From Labia minor (Eukaryota > Arthropoda > Insecta > Dermaptera > Spongiphoridae), in contig OY720345.1 in the NCBI GenBank assembly GCA_963082975.1, forward strand, positions 32,434,611-32,498,610: a stretch of 64,000 nucleotides of DNA. Direction: 5' to 3'. Made by a program: the position numbers and the translations under genes. The stretch's first letter is position 1; every line of letters starts with the position of its first letter. This document shows positions 61,901 to 64,000 of the stretch, piece by piece. The notes beneath the pieces were generated by a model. That model was given only the letters and a program-made list of their open reading frames with translations. It was not told the DNA's origin and made no database searches.

Positions 61901-63971
61901 ATTTAAAGCTCCCTTCATGTAAATAATACAATTTTGCATATAATTATTATATTTCAATATTTATATTTTATATTTTTGTGATATTCCAAGTTTATTTTTA
62001 TATAATTAGACCTAAATTTTATTTTATAAAATTATTTATACTTATTTTAATCTACTTCTTTTAATTAAATATTTATTTTTGTAAATAAAAATAAACTATT
62101 TAATTTCACTAAATTAAAGACAAAGGACATCTGCAAAAAAATCAATAACTTTTATAACATTATTAATAATATTTACTTTTATTAATATTTGATATATTGT
62201 TTCAGATTGCAATTATATTTTATTGGGATTTGCGGGAAGTGAAGCTTTTGTTTGGAATTTGATTACCGGTAGATTACTAAACCGCTTCAATTTATGTGGA
62301 GCTGATTTTAGAGCATTACTTTGGGCTCGTCAAGATCATGTAAGTATATATATATATATTTCTTATTGAACGTTCTAGACGGTATTGAAATTTCGTCAAA
62401 TCTCTATATATAAAATTTTTTTTTTTAAATTAATTATGTAATACTCACATTTTGTTTAAATTGATTTATTTTCAGGGAAAACTCTTTTTAATAATGGATT
62501 TGAAAGAGTGTCTTCAGTTGATTGCTGTAAATCTTTCATCAGGAAAATGGAAAAAGATTAACTCTTATAATAAGCCAGACAGTTCCTCACAGTAAGTTAT
62601 TTAAAAATATTTTTTTTCTTTAATTAGGCAATAAATAGGAAAAAAACATGTAAAATCATAAATTCCTACGTGAACAATCTATATTGAATGCAGGTTTTTT
62701 ATAATAATTCAGGTATAATTTGTATAAAATTAAAGAAAAATCTTGCTTTATTTATCTAAACTAGTGATTTTTAGATTGTTTTTGTTTTCATTTATAACAT
62801 TCCGGTTTTTCTTATTTTTTTATTCTTAACATATAGTCAAAAGTATAAAGGTTATATTTAACTTTTAATAAAGAAGCTGAGTAGAACATTTTGTGTATTA
62901 TAATAGTTTCCTCTGATATAATTTAATAATAAATAAATACAAATTTTTAAATTAATAATAAAATCCTTAACATTACTTTATGCACTTACCCATATAGTTT
63001 TATTTTTATCTCATTTTAAATCCTATATATCAGCGGTCGCCAAACTTTTTGACACCACGGACCAGTTAATTCATAATTTAAATCCCGCGGACCACTAATA
63101 GTATTTTTAAGTGTTAAATATATTTATAAATAAAAATTGTAATCAAAGAACACATAAAATGTACCTAGTTAATAAAATGAAACTATTATCACGTATTGTT
63201 ATGAATTGAATCATGTTTTAATGCATCTTAAAACATAACTTAACATGATGAGTAAGTATATTCCACATTTTTCTGCGGACCAGCGAAATTTTCTCGCGGA
63301 CCACTAGTGGTCCACGGACCACCACTTTGGCAACCTCTGCTATATATAAAATTCTCGTGTCACAAAACTTTGAAATCATACTCCTCCGAAACGGCTGGAC
63401 CGATTCTTATCAAATTTTTTTATGCATATTCAGTAGGTCTCAAAGAAGGTTTTTATTTTAGTATCAAACCGCTAATTGGTAAGGTGTGTCCAGGGGTGGT
63501 ATTTACCTAAAAATAGTTTAGTTACAATGCTAGATCATAGATTGTTTTATGTAATATACTGATTGAAACAAAATGGATGAAAACCTTTTACTACTTTCAA
63601 CCAAATCATATGTACCACTCGAGGGTACAGGGGGCGGAGTCCCCGTCTAGATGTTAAGAGCGCCGAAGGCGCTCTGAGCAGCTAGTAATAATAATAATAA
63701 TCATCATCATAAATAGTATTTATATTTAATGATATTACTTTTTTTTAGAATAAGTAAAGTGTTTGTTGAAGAAACATTCTTGTTAGCGGAAGATAAGAGT
63801 CAACAAGGATTTGTATCATGGGAATTGAGTTCTGGATTGCTTTTACTGAGTGCAACAAGAGATCATGCTTCAGAAATATATCTCAGTTCACGATATGTGC
63901 TCATAATTAAGCCTGATTGGTCCATTCAAACTCTTGATGCTCTTGAGTTAATTCGAACCAAAGTGCAATAA
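55926..63971 (+). CDS. Coiled-coil plus WD-like protein, possibly PALB2 homologue
   Basis: Eight exons: 55926-55952, 56039-56488, 56581-56785, 57371-57710, 58784-58959, 62206-62339, 62476-62591, 63749-63971; all GT-AG and in frame; 556 residues, stop TAA. The N-terminus (EQYKKRLKFFKEDLFKKE, about 8-26) should form a coiled coil. Residues 30-230 are basic, Lys/Ser-rich and low in order. From about 230 the sequence is hydrophobic and strand-like; EAFVWNLITGRLLNRF (about 410-426) and GFVSWELSSGLLLLS (about 500) are WD-repeat-like, ending in IIKPDWSIQTLDAL. N-terminal coiled coil plus C-terminal propeller is the PALB2 layout (BRCA1 contact, BRCA2 contact), and local resemblance is fair, but human PALB2 is twice as long. 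Identity is therefore tentative; the gene structure is solid. A second ATG at 55932 is also possible. Confidence 0.8.
58092..58602 (+). mobile_element. Tigger/pogo-type DNA transposon relic
   Basis: Starts CAGTAGAACCTCGATAA and ends, read inward, GAGTAGAACTTCGATAA; TA on both sides (58090-58091, 58603-58604). Subterminal AACCTCTATAACTT words repeat. The inside reads CLFSWFKQCRNKNISVSGP, then SNGWLENFKKRHDLAFK, the CENP-B-type helix-turn-helix of pogo transposases. The DDE domain is absent, so it is an internally deleted copy. It lies in intron 4 of the PALB2-like gene. Confidence 0.82.
59310..61250 (+). mobile_element. Degenerate LINE relic in PALB2-like intron 5
   Basis: Scattered reverse-transcriptase blocks in shifting frames: IPEEWKIYIVIPIFKRGDKV (about 60015), QQGFRRGRSYTDL (about 60180), NNTQGDSLSS (about 60440), FNYLGVEITFAQNLTEEV (about 60735) and a tail with RSRCRPRKS (about 61125). 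The YADD box is not readable. The order fits a non-LTR element; the clade is uncertain (RTE-like tail). Many stops and shifts make it long dead. Confidence 0.68.
61560..61860 (-). mobile_element. Tc1-like transposase relic, 3' part
   Basis: The minus strand reads HSDLHPIEHLSGTIRRE (about 61770-61720), a decayed form of the SPDLNPIEHLW block with the second catalytic aspartate of DDE, and later SITKLKEAVIKAQEGNTSY (about 61655-61600), the usual Tc1 C-terminus. The ends were not defined. It lies in intron 5 of the PALB2-like gene, after the LINE relic. Confidence 0.65.
63021..63685 (+). mobile_element. Non-autonomous Helitron, split by a hAT MITE
   Basis: Starts TCCTATATAT (63021) and resumes after the hAT insertion with ATAAAATTCTCGTGTCAC, a common Helitron 5' end in arthropods. 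The 3' end has an 8-bp-stem hairpin AGAGCGCC-GAA-GGCGCTCT followed by a short spacer and CTAG (63682-63685). The bases outside are A and T, as expected for Helitron insertion between A and T. Without the insertion it is about 348 bp and encodes no helicase. Confidence 0.8.
63023..63347. mobile_element. hAT-type MITE inserted in the Helitron 5' end
   Basis: Element 63031-63339 (309 bp). Left end CAGCGGTCGCCAAACTTT; right end read inward CAGAGGTTGCCAAAGTGG. GCGGACCA words repeat near both ends. Flanks are identical CTATATAT copies (63023-63030, 63340-63347), which are Helitron sequence. Confidence 0.88.
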
Positions 63972-64000
63972 TTAATGTAATTAGTTATAAAAGAAAAAGG

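Noticed and set aside
62400-62425. Second Helitron 5' end (TCTATATATAAAATT)
   Set aside because: The similarity stops after about 15 AT-rich bases and no hairpin with a CTRR end follows.

Overview
This window is very A+T-rich nuclear DNA from an animal, most likely an arthropod. Genes are split by short GT-AG introns, intergenic DNA is full of AT microsatellites, and the transposons are typical of arthropods (hAT, mariner/Tc1, pogo/Tigger, Helitron, RTE-like and Jockey-like LINEs). The RhoGDI and UXS1 proteins look arthropod-like. The species cannot be named from the sequence alone. Base composition was judged by eye, not computed.

Layout. 1-25 kb is gene-poor: a LINE 3' half, hAT MITEs, two families of medium-length inverted-repeat elements, an internally deleted mariner, and long AT-rich stretches. 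25.9-29.5 kb (minus strand) holds a complete seven-exon PSMD12/Rpn5 proteasome gene. 33.3-36.7 kb (minus) holds a nine-exon leucine-rich-repeat gene of unknown role, head-to-head with UXS1 (37.4-40.3 kb, plus, eight exons). 45.2-50.0 kb (minus) is a four-exon RhoGDI gene whose first coding intron contains a full-length hAT transposon. 55.9-64.0 kb (plus) is an eight-exon gene with an N-terminal coiled coil and a C-terminal WD-like region. Its best match from memory is PALB2, but that is tentative. Its introns hold a Tigger relic, a LINE relic, a Tc1 relic, and a Helitron split by a hAT MITE.

All five host genes were assembled by hand. Every exon junction keeps frame, and the predicted lengths are 461, 545, 432, 213 and 556 residues. 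They are unrelated housekeeping or cell-biology genes (protein degradation, LRR protein, nucleotide-sugar synthesis, Rho regulation, possible DNA repair) and do not form a pathway.

The strongest unusual signals are these: (1) the hAT element in RhoGDI, with perfect 8-bp target duplications and an open 616-codon transposase whose expected third catalytic glutamate is glutamine; (2) several different hAT families whose target duplications nearly all fit nnnTAnnn; (3) a Helitron interrupted near its 5' end by a hAT MITE; (4) a palindromic TTAA-flanked MITE; (5) a weak hammerhead-ribozyme-like motif; (6) a few GC-richer blocks that no gene model explains. I found no CRISPR array, no bacterial operon and no convincing new multi-gene system.
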